A DNA stretch of 64,000 nt from Aneurinibacillus sp. (GCA_020725425.1 DYFA01000061.1:1-64000), one strand, 5' to 3'; shown: positions 30,372 through 40,209, counted from the first letter of the stretch. The notes: a model not told the origin generated them from the letters alone. Numbers and translations are program-made.

Positions 30372-31785
30372 GGTGCAAGAGGAGACGATCGTTGCCCTCG
30401 CCACCCCTCCGGGGGAGGGGGCGGTGGGAATGATCCGCCTGAGCGGCGGGCAAGCCGTCCCGATCGCGGATCGGGTTTTTCGCTCGCTGCATGGAAAAGG
30501 AAAACTGGAAAAGGCGCCAAGCCATCGCCTGTTGCACGGGGTGGCGGTGGACCCCCTGACCGGCCGAGTGCTGGACGAGGTGCTGGTGGCGGTAGCGCGG
30601 GGTCCCCGCAGCTACACCGGTGAAGACGTCGTGGAGTTCTTCTGCCACGGCGGCCTAGTGGTGCTGGGAGAGGTGTTGGCGGCGCTCCGGGAGGCAGGAG
30701 CGCGGCCGGCGGGCCCGGGGGAGTTCACCCTGCGGGCGTTCCTAAATGGCCGGATGGACCTGTCCCAGGCCGAGGCGGTCGTCGACGTGGTGCGGGCCCG
30801 CAGCGCGGAGGCGCTCCAATGCGCGGTGGGCGGGCTCCTGGGGGCGCTGGGCGGCCGGGTGCGCGAGCTCGCGGAGAGGCTGGTCGGGACGCTGGCCCAT
30901 CTCGAGGCGTCGCTGGACTTTCCGGACGAGGAGGTGCCGCCGGTCACCGGGGCGGACGTGGCGGAGGAGCTGAGGACGGTCCAGGCGGGGGTGCGGGCGC
31001 TTTTGGCCGGAGCCGGGAGGGGCAGGTTGTACCGGGAGGGGCTCCGGGCGGTGCTGGTAGGCCGGCCGAACGTGGGCAAGTCGAGCCTCCTGAATGCGCT
31101 GGTGGGTCGGGAACGGGCGATCGTGACCGGCGTTCCGGGGACCACCCGGGACGTGATAGAGGAGAGTGTGGTGCTCCAGGGGGTGCCGGTCTGCCTGGTC
31201 GACACGGCCGGACTGCGGGTCGCCCGGGATCTGGTGGAAGAGGAGGGAATCCGCCGGGCGCGGGAGGCGGCGCGGGGAGCCAGCGTAGCAGTGCTGGTGG
31301 TCGACGGAAGCGAGCCGCTGCAAGAGGAGGACCGGGTGGCAGCAGAGTGCGTCAGGGGCCAGGCAGCGGTGGTGGCGGTGAACAAGGCCGACCGAAGGCC
31401 GGCGGTGACGGACGGGGAGGCCCGGGAGCTGCTTCCCGGGCGGGCGGTGGTGCGCCTCTCCGCCAAGACCGGGGAAGGCCTGCCGGCGCTGGAAGAAGCC
31501 ATTTTGGCCGCGGGGCGGACGGCGGTGGCCGGCGAAGGCGGCGGGACGGCCGGCTGGGAGGGACGCCAGGACGCCCTGGTGACGCGAGCCAGGCACGAGG
31601 AAGCGCTGCGGCGGGCCGAGCGGGAGATCGGGGCGGCGCTGAGCGAGGTGCGGCGGGAGGCGGGTGAGGAGCTGGTGGCAGCCCGGGTGCGTCGGGCGCT
31701 GCACGCGCTGGGGGAGATCACCGGCGAGAGCGTGGACGACGATGTGTTGCGGGCGGTTTTCGCGACGTTTTGTATCGGGAAGTAG
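30370..31785 (+). CDS. mnmE: tRNA modification GTPase MnmE
   Basis: A 471-residue MnmE. The folate-binding N-domain has the RLSGG and GPGEFTLRAFLNGRMDLSQAEAV signatures. The G domain has GRPNVGKSSLLN, DTAGLR and NKAD. The protein ends CIGK, carrying the essential C-terminal cysteine. With MnmG it makes cmnm5U34 in tRNA wobble positions. Confidence 0.97.
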   Translation: MVQEETIVALATPPGEGAVGMIRLSGGQAVPIADRVFRSLHGKGKLEKAPSHRLLHGVAVDPLTGRVLDEVLVAVARGPRSYTGEDVVEFFCHGGLVVLGEVLAALREAGARPAGPGEFTLRAFLNGRMDLSQAEAVVDVVRARSAEALQCAVGGLLGALGGRVRELAERLVGTLAHLEASLDFPDEEVPPVTGADVAEELRTVQAGVRALLAGAGRGRLYREGLRAVLVGRPNVGKSSLLNALVGRERAIVTGVPGTTRDVIEESVVLQGVPVCLVDTAGLRVARDLVEEEGIRRAREAARGASVAVLVVDGSEPLQEEDRVAAECVRGQAAVVAVNKADRRPAVTDGEARELLPGRAVVRLSAKTGEGLPALEEAILAAGRTAVAGEGGGTAGWEGRQDALVTRARHEEALRRAEREIGAALSEVRREAGEELVAARVRRALHALGEITGESVDDDVLRAVFATFCIGK

Positions 31786-33633
31786 GTGGAGCGGACGAGG
31801 TACGACGTAGTCGTGGTCGGGGCGGGGCACGCCGGGGCGGAGGCGGGGCTGGCCGCGGCGCGGCTGGGCTGTGTGACGGCCGTCGTCGCCTTCAACTTCC
31901 AGCGGACCGGCTTCATGCCGTGCAATCCATCGCTGGGCGGACCAGGGAAGGGGCAGTTGGTGCGGGAAATCGCCGCCCTGGGCGGGGAGATGGGCCGGAA
32001 CGCTGACCGCTTCGCGCTGCAGGCCCGAGTGGTGAACACCGGCAAGGGAGCAGCGGTCCGCACGATCCGGGTGATCTGCGACAAGGAGGCCTACGGGGCA
32101 GGGCTCCGGCGCACGCTGGAGACAACGCCCCGGGTCTCTCTCCTCGAGGGTGCGGTGGCCGAGCTGGTGGTCGAGGGGGGCCGGGTGGCGGGAGTGCGGC
32201 TGGAGGACGGCGCGGAGCTTGAGGCCGGCGCGGTGGTGGTCACCGCCGGCACCTACCTGGCGGCCCGCGTGTTCGTAGGAGACCGGTCTCACGCCGCGGG
32301 GCCGGCCGGCGAGCCGCCGGCGCTGGCCCTGGCGGAGGCGCTGCGGACGGCCGGCTTCCGGCTGCAGCGGTTCAAGACAGGGACCTCCCCGCGGCTCCGC
32401 CCGGAGTCCGTGGCGGTGGACCGCCTCATCCTCCAGCCGGACGAGGGGCCGGAGATCCGCTTTGGGCTGGAGCCGGTGGCGCGGGAGGTGCCGTCGCGCC
32501 CCGCCTGGTTCACCCGGACGACGGCTGAGACGGTTCGGCTGGTGCGGGAGAACCTGCAGCGGGCGGCGATGTACAGCGGGGCCATCGTCGGCCGCGGACC
32601 CCGGTACTGCCCTTCCATCGAGGCCAAAGTGGTCTGGTTCCCTGAGCGCATGCAGCATCCGCTCTTTGTGGAGCCGGAGGCGGCCGAAGGCGGGGAGTTG
32701 TACCTGGCCGGGCTGTCGACGAGTCTTCCGGAGGAGGTCCAGGTGGCGATGGTCCGGACGATCCCGGGGCTCGAGGAGGCGGAGATCACCACGCCCGGGT
32801 ACGCCATCGAGTACGACTGCCTCGACCCCCGGGAGCTCCGGCCGACGTTGGAGAGCAAGCGGATCGGAGGGCTGTTCTTCGCCGGGCAGGTCAACGGGAC
32901 CTCCGGTTACGAAGAGGCGGCGGGACAGGGGCTCCTGGCCGGAATCAACGCCGCCCGGCGGGTGAGGGGTGAGGACGGGCTGGTCTTGCGGCGCGACCAG
33001 GCTTATCTGGGAGTGCTCATCGACGACCTGGTGACAAAGGGGACGGACGAGCCGTACCGCATGCTGACCTCGCGGGTGGAGCATCGCCTTCTGGTGCGGC
33101 ACGACAACGCCGACCTGCGGCTCGTACCGATAGGGGGGGCGATCGGGCTCGTCGGTCAGGCTGTGGCCGAGGCGGTCGAGGCCAAGCGCGCCGCGGTGGC
33201 TCAGGAAATCCGGCGGCTGCGCCAGGGGGGCCGGCACTCCCGCTGGCGCCGGCTGGCCGCGCCGGGGGCGACCTGGGCGGAGGTGACGGCGGCCGATCCG
33301 GACCGGCCGGCGCTTCGGCCGGACGAGATCTTTCAGGTGGAAGTGGCGGCCAAGTACGAAGGATACCTGGCCCAGGAGGAACGCCTGGCCGCGCGGCTGC
33401 GGCGGTGGGAGGACCAGGCACTTCCCGCTGGACTGGAATACGACGAAGTGTCGGGGTTGAGCCGGGAGGGGCGGGAGAAACTTGAGACCGTGCGACCGGC
33501 GACGCTCGGCCAAGCCCGGCGGATCCCAGGCATTTCCCCAGCGGACCTTGTGGCGCTGGTGGCGTGGCTTGAACGGCGGCGGGGGAAAGGTGGGGCAGGG
33601 CGTGGGAGCGGGCGAGGACAAGGTACAGAATGA
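31786..33633 (+). CDS. mnmG: tRNA uridine-5-carboxymethylaminomethyl modification enzyme MnmG
   Basis: A 615-residue FAD protein. The dinucleotide fold is [21 protein letters not shown], followed by [19 protein letters not shown], and [17 protein letters not shown] is also family-typical. The GTG start directly abuts the mnmE stop, so the two partner proteins are made from one message. Confidence 0.97.
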   Translation: MERTRYDVVVVGAGHAGAEAGLAAARLGCVTAVVAFNFQRTGFMPCNPSLGGPGKGQLVREIAALGGEMGRNADRFALQARVVNTGKGAAVRTIRVICDKEAYGAGLRRTLETTPRVSLLEGAVAELVVEGGRVAGVRLEDGAELEAGAVVVTAGTYLAARVFVGDRSHAAGPAGEPPALALAEALRTAGFRLQRFKTGTSPRLRPESVAVDRLILQPDEGPEIRFGLEPVAREVPSRPAWFTRTTAETVRLVRENLQRAAMYSGAIVGRGPRYCPSIEAKVVWFPERMQHPLFVEPEAAEGGELYLAGLSTSLPEEVQVAMVRTIPGLEEAEITTPGYAIEYDCLDPRELRPTLESKRIGGLFFAGQVNGTSGYEEAAGQGLLAGINAARRVRGEDGLVLRRDQAYLGVLIDDLVTKGTDEPYRMLTSRVEHRLLVRHDNADLRLVPIGGAIGLVGQAVAEAVEAKRAAVAQEIRRLRQGGRHSRWRRLAAPGATWAEVTAADPDRPALRPDEIFQVEVAAKYEGYLAQEERLAARLRRWEDQALPAGLEYDEVSGLSREGREKLETVRPATLGQARRIPGISPADLVALVAWLERRRGKGGAGRGSGRGQGTE

Positions 33634-34363
33634 AGTAGCAGGGCAGACCGCCTGGAAGGCAGCGTTGGTCGAAGGGCTGGCCGCCCTGGGCCTGACGCTC
33701 CGGAGTGACCAGGAGGAGCGACTGGCGCGGTACCTCGCGCGCCTGCGCGCCGAAAACGAACGCCTCAACCTGACGGCCGTTGTGGAGCCGGTGGAGGTGG
33801 CGCTCAAGCACTTCGTCGACTCGGCGACCGTCTTGCGGGCCGTGGAGCTGCCGCCGGGGGAGAGCCTGGCTGACGTGGGCAGCGGCGGGGGATTCCCGGG
33901 AGTGCCGCTGGCGATCCTTCGTCCGGATCTGCGCGTGACCCTCATCGAGGCTAACCGGAAGAAGGCCGCCTTCCTCGGCCGCCTGCAGGTGGAACTCGGG
34001 CTGGAGCAGGTGACGGTGGTGAACGCTCGAGCGGAAGAGGTGGGGCGACAGGCGGCGCACCGCGAGCGGTACGGCTTGGCGGTGGCCCGGGCCGTAGCCC
34101 CGCTGGCGGTGGTGTGGGAATATCTCCTGCCCCTCGTGCGGGTTGGGGGCACGGCAGTCGCCCTGAAGGGGCCGGGGGTAGCGGAAGAGCTCCCGCCGGG
34201 GGGGCGGGCGGCGAAGGTCCTCGGGGGCGGCGGGCAGATCATCCATCGCTTCCTCCTGCCGCGGGGAGCCGGGGAGCGGCAGGTGGTAGCAGTCCAGAAG
34301 GTCGCCGCGTCGCCCGCCCAGTACCCGCGGCGGCCCGGCGTGCCGGCCAAGAAGCCGCTGTAA
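33602..34363 (+). CDS. rsmG: 16S rRNA m7G527 methyltransferase RsmG
   Basis: A 253-residue SAM enzyme with the RsmG core [14 protein letters not shown]..., motif [18 protein letters not shown], and [12 protein letters not shown]. The GTG at 33602 lies 29 bases inside the end of mnmG and has a GGTGGGG site upstream; other GTG codons nearby are possible. Confidence 0.93.
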   Translation: MGAGEDKVQNEVAGQTAWKAALVEGLAALGLTLRSDQEERLARYLARLRAENERLNLTAVVEPVEVALKHFVDSATVLRAVELPPGESLADVGSGGGFPGVPLAILRPDLRVTLIEANRKKAAFLGRLQVELGLEQVTVVNARAEEVGRQAAHRERYGLAVARAVAPLAVVWEYLLPLVRVGGTAVALKGPGVAEELPPGGRAAKVLGGGGQIIHRFLLPRGAGERQVVAVQKVAASPAQYPRRPGVPAKKPL

Positions 34364-34387
34364 TCCCCTGGCGGAGTCAGCAGGGGA
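34364..34387 (+). repeat. Hairpin after rsmG
   Basis: TCCCCTG (34364-34370) pairs with CAGGGGA (34381-34387). It directly follows the rsmG stop codon, but has no T run; a weak terminator or processing site. Confidence 0.4.
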
Positions 34388-34411
34388 AGGCCGGTGGAGG
34401 CTCGAAACAAG

Positions 34412-34435
34412 CAATTGTTTCACGTGAAACAATTG
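34412..34435. promoter_or_regulatory. parS site, 24-bp perfect palindrome
   Basis: The core TGTTTCACGTGAAACA (34416-34431) is an exact match to the parS consensus TGTTNCACGTGAAACA. The palindrome extends four bases further on each side (CAAT...ATTG). It lies 16 bp upstream of the noc start and less than 1 kb from parA-parB, so ParB loading there could also influence noc transcription. Confidence 0.95.
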
Positions 34436-34451
34436 GGTGGGAGGCCGACAG

Positions 34452-35390
34452 GTGCCGGCGCGACAAGGATGGTTCTTCGGGAGAAAGAGGCCTACGAGCG
34501 GCCGCGCAGAGAGACCGCCGGATGCGCCCGCCCTCCCGGAGGGGGCAACTCTTCAGCAAATTCCCATCGACCGGGTTTCCACCAACCCGTACCAGCCCCG
34601 CAACTTCGCCGAGGGCGATCCGGCGCTGGCCGAGTTGGCCGAATCCATCCGGTGCCATGGCCTGCTGCAGCCGATTCTGGTCAGCCGGCAGGGTGACGGC
34701 TATGTCCTGGTCGCCGGTGAGCGGCGGTGGAGGGCGGCCGCCCTGGCTGGGCTGACCACCGTGCCCGCCCTGGTGGGCGAGTTCGGGCCGCGGGAGATGG
34801 CCGAGAACGCTCTCCTCGAGAACCTCCAGCGGCGCGACCTCACCTGCCTCGAGGAGGCAGAGGCCTACCGCCGCCTGCTGGAGGAGTTCGGCCTCACCCA
34901 GGAGGAGCTCGCGGCCCGGCTGGGGCGAAGCCAGCCGGCGGTCGCCAACAAGCTGCGGCTGCTCCGCCTCCCCGAGAAAATCCGCGAGAGTATTTCCCGT
35001 GAAATAATCTCCGAAGGCCACGCCCGGGCGCTGCTGATGCTGGAGTCCGCGCAGTTGCAGGAGGTGGCCCACGCGGAGATCGTCCGCCGGTCCCTCTCGG
35101 TCCGCCAGGCCGAGGAGTTGGTCCGGGGCATGGCGGGCGGGAAAGGGGTCTCCCGGCGCCGCAAAACGAGGCGCCAGGTGGTCCGGGTGTTCAAGGACGC
35201 CCGCCTATTCCGCAATTCCCTCCTCGCCCTCGTCTCCCAGATGCGGCAGGGGGGAGCGGCGGTGGAGATCGAAGAGGCGGTTACCGCCGATTACTACGAG
35301 GTCCATCTGCGGCTCCAGCGGAAGCCGGAGAGGCAGAAGGGCGGGGCGGCAGGGGCCGAAGAGGGGGAGCGGCAGTGGGCAAGGTCATAG
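34452..35390 (+). CDS. noc: Nucleoid occlusion protein Noc
   Basis: A 312-residue ParB-family protein. The N-terminal CTPase-like domain has NPYQPR, LLQPILV and VAGERRWRAA; the helix-turn-helix has LTQEELAARLGRSQPAVANKLRLLRLP. The C-terminal dimer region ends LRLQRKPER. Position before parA and the HTH wording fit Noc, which marks the chromosome to block FtsZ assembly over DNA. GTG 34452 has GGGAGG seven bases upstream, preferred to GTG 34437. Confidence 0.9.
   Translation: MPARQGWFFGRKRPTSGRAERPPDAPALPEGATLQQIPIDRVSTNPYQPRNFAEGDPALAELAESIRCHGLLQPILVSRQGDGYVLVAGERRWRAAALAGLTTVPALVGEFGPREMAENALLENLQRRDLTCLEEAEAYRRLLEEFGLTQEELAARLGRSQPAVANKLRLLRLPEKIRESISREIISEGHARALLMLESAQLQEVAHAEIVRRSLSVRQAEELVRGMAGGKGVSRRRKTRRQVVRVFKDARLFRNSLLALVSQMRQGGAAVEIEEAVTADYYEVHLRLQRKPERQKGGAAGAEEGERQWARS
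34992..35005. promoter_or_regulatory. Noc-binding-site-like palindrome inside noc
   Basis: ATTTCCCGTGAAAT differs at one base from the Noc consensus ATTTCCCGGGAAAT, and is half-way to a parS core. It lies in the coding sequence for residues about 181-185 of Noc. Confidence 0.6.
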
Positions 35391-36136
35391 CCGTGGTGAA
35401 CCAGAAGGGCGGCGTGGGCAAGAGCACCACGGCGGTCAACCTGGCGGCCTGCCTGGCAGCGCGCCGGAAGAAGGTGCTCCTGGTGGATGTCGACCCCCAG
35501 GGGAACGCCACGAGCGGGGTCGGGGTGGACAAGGCCAAACTCAGCGGGAGCGTCTACGACGTGCTGCTCGGGGAGCGGCCCCTGGCCGAGGTGGTCGTGG
35601 CCACCGAGATACCCCGCCTGGAGGTGGCGCCGGCGACGATCGACCTGGCGGGGGCCGAGATCGAGCTGGTGGCGATGATGAGCCGGGAATTCCGGCTCCG
35701 CAACGCCTTGGCCGAAGTGCGGGAGGCGCACGACTACCTCATCCTGGACTGCCCGCCCTCGCTCGGCCTGCTGACGGTAAACGCCCTCACCGCCGCCGAC
35801 GAGGCGCTGGTGCCCATCCAGTGCGAGTACTATGCTCTCGAGGGGCTGAGCCAGCTCCTCAACACGATCAACCTGGTGCGCAAGCACCTCAACCCGGGGC
35901 TGAGACTGGACGGGGTGGTCATGACGATGTTCGACGCCCGGACCAACCTGTCGGAGCAGGTGATCGCCGAGGTCCGGAAGCACTTCGGCGACAAGGTCTT
36001 CAAGACGGTGATCCCGCGCAACATCCGCCTGAGCGAAGCGCCGGGGCACGGGAAGCCCATCATCCTTTACGACAAGAACTCGAAAGGGGCGCAAGCCTAC
36101 CGTGAATTGACCCGGGAGGTGCTGGCACGTGGTTAG
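35375..36136 (+). CDS. parA: Chromosome-partitioning ATPase ParA/Soj
   Basis: A 253-residue ParA. The deviant Walker A is QKGGVGKSTTAVNLAA, Walker A' is VDVDPQGNATSG, and Walker B is YLILDCPPSLG. With ParB it positions origins and in spore-formers modulates DnaA. It overlaps noc and parB at its two ends. Confidence 0.97.
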   Translation: MGKVIAVVNQKGGVGKSTTAVNLAACLAARRKKVLLVDVDPQGNATSGVGVDKAKLSGSVYDVLLGERPLAEVVVATEIPRLEVAPATIDLAGAEIELVAMMSREFRLRNALAEVREAHDYLILDCPPSLGLLTVNALTAADEALVPIQCEYYALEGLSQLLNTINLVRKHLNPGLRLDGVVMTMFDARTNLSEQVIAEVRKHFGDKVFKTVIPRNIRLSEAPGHGKPIILYDKNSKGAQAYRELTREVLARG

Positions 36137-37004
36137 ACAGGCGCTGGGCAGAGGGCTGGGCGCGCTCATCCCGCAGGTGGAGGCAGACCAGGAGACAGAG
36201 GTGCGGCGGCTGCCGGTGAAGGACATCATACCGGGTCCTGTGCAGCCCCGCCACGGCTTCGACCAGGGACGGCTGGCGGAGTTGGCCGAGTCCATCCGGC
36301 AGCACGGCGTGGTGCAGCCGCTTCTGGTGCGGCCGAGAGGCGACCGGTACGAGCTGGTGGCGGGGGAGCGCCGCTGGCGGGCGGCGCAGCTGGCGGAACT
36401 CGAGGAGGTGCCGGCGATAGTCCGGAACCTGGACGACGCCGACGCCCTGAAGGTCGCCCTGGTGGAGAACCTCCAGCGGGAGGACCTCAACCCTCTGGAG
36501 GAGGCTGAGGCATACAGCCGGCTGATCCAGGAGTTCCACATGACGCAGGAAGAGGTCTCGGCCGCGGTGGGAAAGAGCCGCCCGGTGGTGGCCAACACCC
36601 TCCGCCTGCTCCAGCTGGCGCCCCCGATTCAGCGGGCGATCGCCGACGGGCAGTTGTCCGCCGGACATGGCCGGGCCCTGCTGGGGGTCAGCGACACCCG
36701 GACACAACAGATGCTCTTCACCCAGACCGTCCAGCGCGGCCTGACCGTCCGGGAACTGGAGAAGCTGGTCGAACGGTGGAAGGCGGGAAGCCCGCGCCCC
36801 GGAGCCCGGCGGCGGGGGGCGGCCCCGAACCCCGAAGTTGCGGCGCTGGAGGAGGAGCTCCGGCGGGCGCTCGGCACCCGGGTTCATCTCCGGCCGGGGC
36901 GCAAGGTGGGCCACCTCGATATAGAATTCTACGGGCCTGATGAGCTGGAGCGGATCCTGGAACGGCTGGGGGTTCGCCGGAGCAGGGTCGGGGGAGGTGT
37001 CTGA
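36129..37004 (+). CDS. parB: Chromosome-partitioning protein ParB/Spo0J
   Basis: A 291-residue ParB: RQALGRGLGALIPQ start, PRHGFDQGRLAELAESIRQHGVVQPLLV, VAGERRWRAAQLAELEEVPAIV, GxxRR-type CTP box, HTH MTQEEVSAAVGKSRPVVANTLRLLQL and a C-terminal dimer domain ending near ELERILERLGV. It loads at parS and spreads as a CTP clamp. Confidence 0.97.
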   Translation: MVRQALGRGLGALIPQVEADQETEVRRLPVKDIIPGPVQPRHGFDQGRLAELAESIRQHGVVQPLLVRPRGDRYELVAGERRWRAAQLAELEEVPAIVRNLDDADALKVALVENLQREDLNPLEEAEAYSRLIQEFHMTQEEVSAAVGKSRPVVANTLRLLQLAPPIQRAIADGQLSAGHGRALLGVSDTRTQQMLFTQTVQRGLTVRELEKLVERWKAGSPRPGARRRGAAPNPEVAALEEELRRALGTRVHLRPGRKVGHLDIEFYGPDELERILERLGVRRSRVGGGV

Positions 37005-38158
37005 TGATCTACCTCGACAACGCCGCCACCTCGTGGCCCAAGCCAGAACAGGTCTACCGCACCCTGTCGAGCTTTGCGCGGCGCGCCGGAGCCAATCCCG
37101 GGCGCGGGGCGCACCGAATGGCCCTGGAGGCCGCCCGGGCGATCGTGGGCGTCCGCGCTGACCTGGCCAGCCTGCTCGGGGTGGAGCAGCCTGAGCGCAT
37201 CGTCTTCACCCGCAACGCCACGGAGGCGCTCAACCTGGCCCTCTTCGGCAGCGTCAAGCCGGGCGACCACGTGATCGTCAGCGACGTGGAGCACAACGCG
37301 GTGATGCGCCCGCTGAAGGTGCTGAAAGACCGGGGAGTGGCCGTGACCACCGTCCGCACCGACGACCACGGGCGGATCGAGCCGGATCTGGTTCAACGGG
37401 CGCTCCGGCCGAACACGCGGCTGATCGCCCTCACCTACGCCTCCAACGTGCTCGGGACCATCCAGCCGGTGGCCGAGGTCGGTCGGATCGCCCGTGAGGC
37501 GGGCGTGGCCTTCCTGGTGGACGCGGCTCAGGCGGTGGGGGAGCTGCCGATCGACCTCCGCACCCTGCCCGTGGACCTGATGGCCTTCTCCGGCCACAAG
37601 GGGCTGCTGGGCCCGACGGGTACCGGCGGCCTGTACATCGGTCCGGGGCAGAACCCGGAGCCGCTGATCTACGGCGGGACGGGCAGCCGGTCCGAGGTGG
37701 ACTACCAGCCGGAGTTCCTGCCGGATCGCTACGAGAGCGGGACACTGAACAGTGTCGGCCTTGCCGGCCTGGGGGCGGGGGTCCGCTTCCTGCTCAAGAA
37801 AAAGGTGCAGGAGGTCCGCCGCCACACGCTGGCTCTGACCCAGCGCCTCCTGGACGGGCTGGCGGGGATCGCGGGGGTCACGGTCTACGGACCGGAGGAA
37901 GCCGCCGAACGGGTGGCCCTGGTCTCCTTCAACGTCGGTTACCTGCCGTCGACGGACGGGGCCTACCTGCTCGACCGGGGGTACGGTATCGCCTGCCGGG
38001 GCGGTCTGCACTGCGCCCCGGCGGCCCACCGGAAGCTGGGCTCGCTGGCGCTGGGAGGAGCTATCCGGTTCAGTCCGGGGATCTTCACCACCGCGGAGGA
38101 GATCGACCAGGCCGTGGAGGCCGTGGCCAAGCTGGCTCGGGAGTGTCGGACTGACTGA
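37004..38158 (+). CDS. Cysteine desulfurase family aminotransferase class V
   Basis: A 384-residue PLP enzyme that begins MIYLDNAATSWPKPEQV. Lys199 in FSGHKGLLGPTGTGGLYIG binds PLP, and Cys337 in CRGGLHCAPAAHRKLG is in the sulfur-carrying position. This is the short cysteine-desulfurase subfamily common beside parB or selD in Clostridia. ATG overlaps the parB stop (ATGA). With selenoprotein FDH in the window, selenide or sulfide supply is a reasonable guess, but the substrate is not shown. Confidence 0.9.
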   Translation: MIYLDNAATSWPKPEQVYRTLSSFARRAGANPGRGAHRMALEAARAIVGVRADLASLLGVEQPERIVFTRNATEALNLALFGSVKPGDHVIVSDVEHNAVMRPLKVLKDRGVAVTTVRTDDHGRIEPDLVQRALRPNTRLIALTYASNVLGTIQPVAEVGRIAREAGVAFLVDAAQAVGELPIDLRTLPVDLMAFSGHKGLLGPTGTGGLYIGPGQNPEPLIYGGTGSRSEVDYQPEFLPDRYESGTLNSVGLAGLGAGVRFLLKKKVQEVRRHTLALTQRLLDGLAGIAGVTVYGPEEAAERVALVSFNVGYLPSTDGAYLLDRGYGIACRGGLHCAPAAHRKLGSLALGGAIRFSPGIFTTAEEIDQAVEAVAKLARECRTD

Positions 38159-38159
38159 G

Positions 38160-38939
38160 ATGGAAACTGAGCGTTTGCGAAACCTGTTGGAGAAGGTTCG
38201 ACGGGGGGAGACGACGGTCGACGAGGCCCTCGCTGCGCTGCGGGAGTTTCCCACCGCCGACCTCGGCTATGCCCGGCTGGACACCCACCGGAGTCTCCGC
38301 AGCGGCTTTCCCGAGGTGATATTCTGCGAGGGGAAAGAGCCCGACCAGGTACTCGCTATCTTTGGGCGGCTCTTGGCGGCGGGCGGGCCGGTTCTGGCCA
38401 CTCGGGTGGCGCCTGACCTGGCGGACCGACTGACCCGCCAGTACCCGGAGGCGGTCCACCACCCGCGGGCCCGGATTGTGGCGGTTCAGCGGGGCGGGCA
38501 GCGGACGACCGGGAAGATCCTGGTGGTCACGGCGGGGACGGCCGACCTGCCGGTGGCGGAGGAGGCGGCAATCACGGCGGAGACGATGGGCCACCCGGTC
38601 GAGCGGCTGTATGACGTGGGGGTGGCCGGTTTGCACCGGCTCCTCGAGCGGCAGAAGCTCCTCTACGAGGCAAGGGTCTTGGTGGTCGTGGCGGGGATGG
38701 ACGGCGCGCTGGCCAGTGTGGTGGCGGGCCTGGTCGACAAGCCGGTGGTGGCCGTGCCGACCAGCGTCGGGTACGGGGCCAGCTTCCATGGCTTGGCGGC
38801 GCTGCTCTCGATGCTCAACTCCTGCGCCGCCGGGGTGGCGGTGGTCAACATCGACAACGGCTTCGGCGCCGGCTGGCTGGCCGGCAAGATCAACCAACTG
38901 GCCGAGGCCGCGAGCGGGAGGGGGACCGGCGATGCCTGA
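38160..38939 (+). CDS. larB: Nickel-pincer cofactor biosynthesis protein LarB
   Basis: A 259-residue LarB. The C-terminal half is PurE-like: GTADLPVAEEAAITAETMG...VAGMDGALASVVAGLVDKPVVAVPTSVGYGASFHGLAALLSMLNSCAAGVAVVNIDNGFGAG. LarB carboxylates and hydrolyses nicotinate adenine dinucleotide, the first step to the pincer cofactor of lactate racemase-type enzymes. It overlaps larC. Confidence 0.93.
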   Translation: METERLRNLLEKVRRGETTVDEALAALREFPTADLGYARLDTHRSLRSGFPEVIFCEGKEPDQVLAIFGRLLAAGGPVLATRVAPDLADRLTRQYPEAVHHPRARIVAVQRGGQRTTGKILVVTAGTADLPVAEEAAITAETMGHPVERLYDVGVAGLHRLLERQKLLYEARVLVVVAGMDGALASVVAGLVDKPVVAVPTSVGYGASFHGLAALLSMLNSCAAGVAVVNIDNGFGAGWLAGKINQLAEAASGRGTGDA

Positions 38940-40209
38940 GCCCAGCCGCGTGGCCTACCTGGACGCGGGAGCCGGGCTGGCCGGGGACATGTTCCTCGGG
39001 GCGGCGATCGACGCCGGCCTGGACCCGGCGGTGCTCGAAGAGACCATCGCCGCCCTGGGCCTGGAGGACGTCCGCCTGCGGGTCAGCCGCGTCCTCCGGC
39101 GGGGCGTCTCCGCCGTCCATGTCCAGGTCGAGCAGGCCCCGGTGAGAGGCGGGGGAACCTGCGGGGCAGGGCGCCAGCCCGCCCGGCGCCTGCCGGAGGT
39201 GTTGGCCGCGCTGGGGCGGAGCGGTCTGCCGGAGGAGGTGGTGGCGGCCGCTACCGGGGCGTTCCGCCGGCTGGCCGAGGTCGAAGGGCGGATTCACGGG
39301 TGCCGTCCGGACGAGGTGCACTTCCACGAGGTGGGGGCGGTCGACGCACTAGTTGACATAGCCGGAGCGTTCATGGCGGCCCGCGCCCTGGGGCTGGTCG
39401 AGATCTACGCCTCGCCGGTTCCGCTCGGCTCCGGAACGGTGGAGACCGCCCACGGCCGGCTGCCGGTCCCGGCCCCGGCCGCCCTGGCGTTGCTGGAAGG
39501 GTGGCCGGTGCTGCCCGGCGGCCCTCCCGGCGAGGTCATCACTCCCACCGGGGCTCTGCTCTTGCGCTGTTTGGCCGGGGAGTGGCGCCCCTGTCCGCCC
39601 CTGCGGCCGGTAGCGATCGGGTACGGCGCCGGCAGCCGCGACGACCCGGACCGGGCGAACGTGACCCGCCTGATCATCGGCGAAGCGGCGGCCGCGGCGG
39701 CCTCCGGACAGGAAGGAACGGCGGCGCTCCTGCCCGGAGCGGACGACGAGGAGGTCGTGGTTCTGGAGGCAAACCTGGACGACATGAGCCCGGAGTGGTG
39801 CGGCCACCTGCTTGAGTCGCTGCTTTTGGCCGGGGCGCGGGACGCCGCCGTGACTCCGCTCCTGATGAAAAAGGGCCGGCCGGGCTGGGCGGTCATGGCG
39901 GTGACGACGCCGGAAACCGCCGGACAGGTGGCCCGGGTTTTCTTGAAGGAGAGCACCACCCTGGGCCTGCGCTACCGCCACCAGCGCCGGGTCTGCCTCG
40001 CCAGGCAGTTCCGGGAGGTGGAGGTGGCCGGGCAACGGATCCGGATCAAGGAGGGTTTTCTGGGGGGCCGGCGGCTCAACCTGGCCCCTGAGTACGAGGA
40101 CTGCCGGCGCGCGGCAGCCGCCACCGGGCTGGCGCTGAAAGAAGTTTACGTCCGGGCCCAGGCGGAGGCGCTCCGCCAGGCGTTGGACAACGGGAGTGAA
40201 CAGAGTTGA
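38932..40209 (+). CDS. larC: Nickel-pincer cofactor nickel chelatase LarC
   Basis: A 425-residue LarC encoded in one frame (in Lactobacillus plantarum it requires a frameshift). Family marks: YLDAGAGLAGDMFLGAAIDAGLD, HFHEVGAVDALVDIAGA, TPTGALLLRCL, LEANLDDMSPEWCGHLLESLL and LLMKKGRPG. It inserts Ni into the dinicotinate-derived cofactor. Neither LarE nor LarA is in the window. Confidence 0.94.
   Translation: MPEPSRVAYLDAGAGLAGDMFLGAAIDAGLDPAVLEETIAALGLEDVRLRVSRVLRRGVSAVHVQVEQAPVRGGGTCGAGRQPARRLPEVLAALGRSGLPEEVVAAATGAFRRLAEVEGRIHGCRPDEVHFHEVGAVDALVDIAGAFMAARALGLVEIYASPVPLGSGTVETAHGRLPVPAPAALALLEGWPVLPGGPPGEVITPTGALLLRCLAGEWRPCPPLRPVAIGYGAGSRDDPDRANVTRLIIGEAAAAAASGQEGTAALLPGADDEEVVVLEANLDDMSPEWCGHLLESLLLAGARDAAVTPLLMKKGRPGWAVMAVTTPETAGQVARVFLKESTTLGLRYRHQRRVCLARQFREVEVAGQRIRIKEGFLGGRRLNLAPEYEDCRRAAAATGLALKEVYVRAQAEALRQALDNGSEQS

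Noticed and set aside
30742..34410. A 1222-codon - strand frame opposite mnmE, mnmG and rsmG
   Set aside because: Low-complexity Arg/Pro/Ser composition; the + strand genes are complete and conserved.
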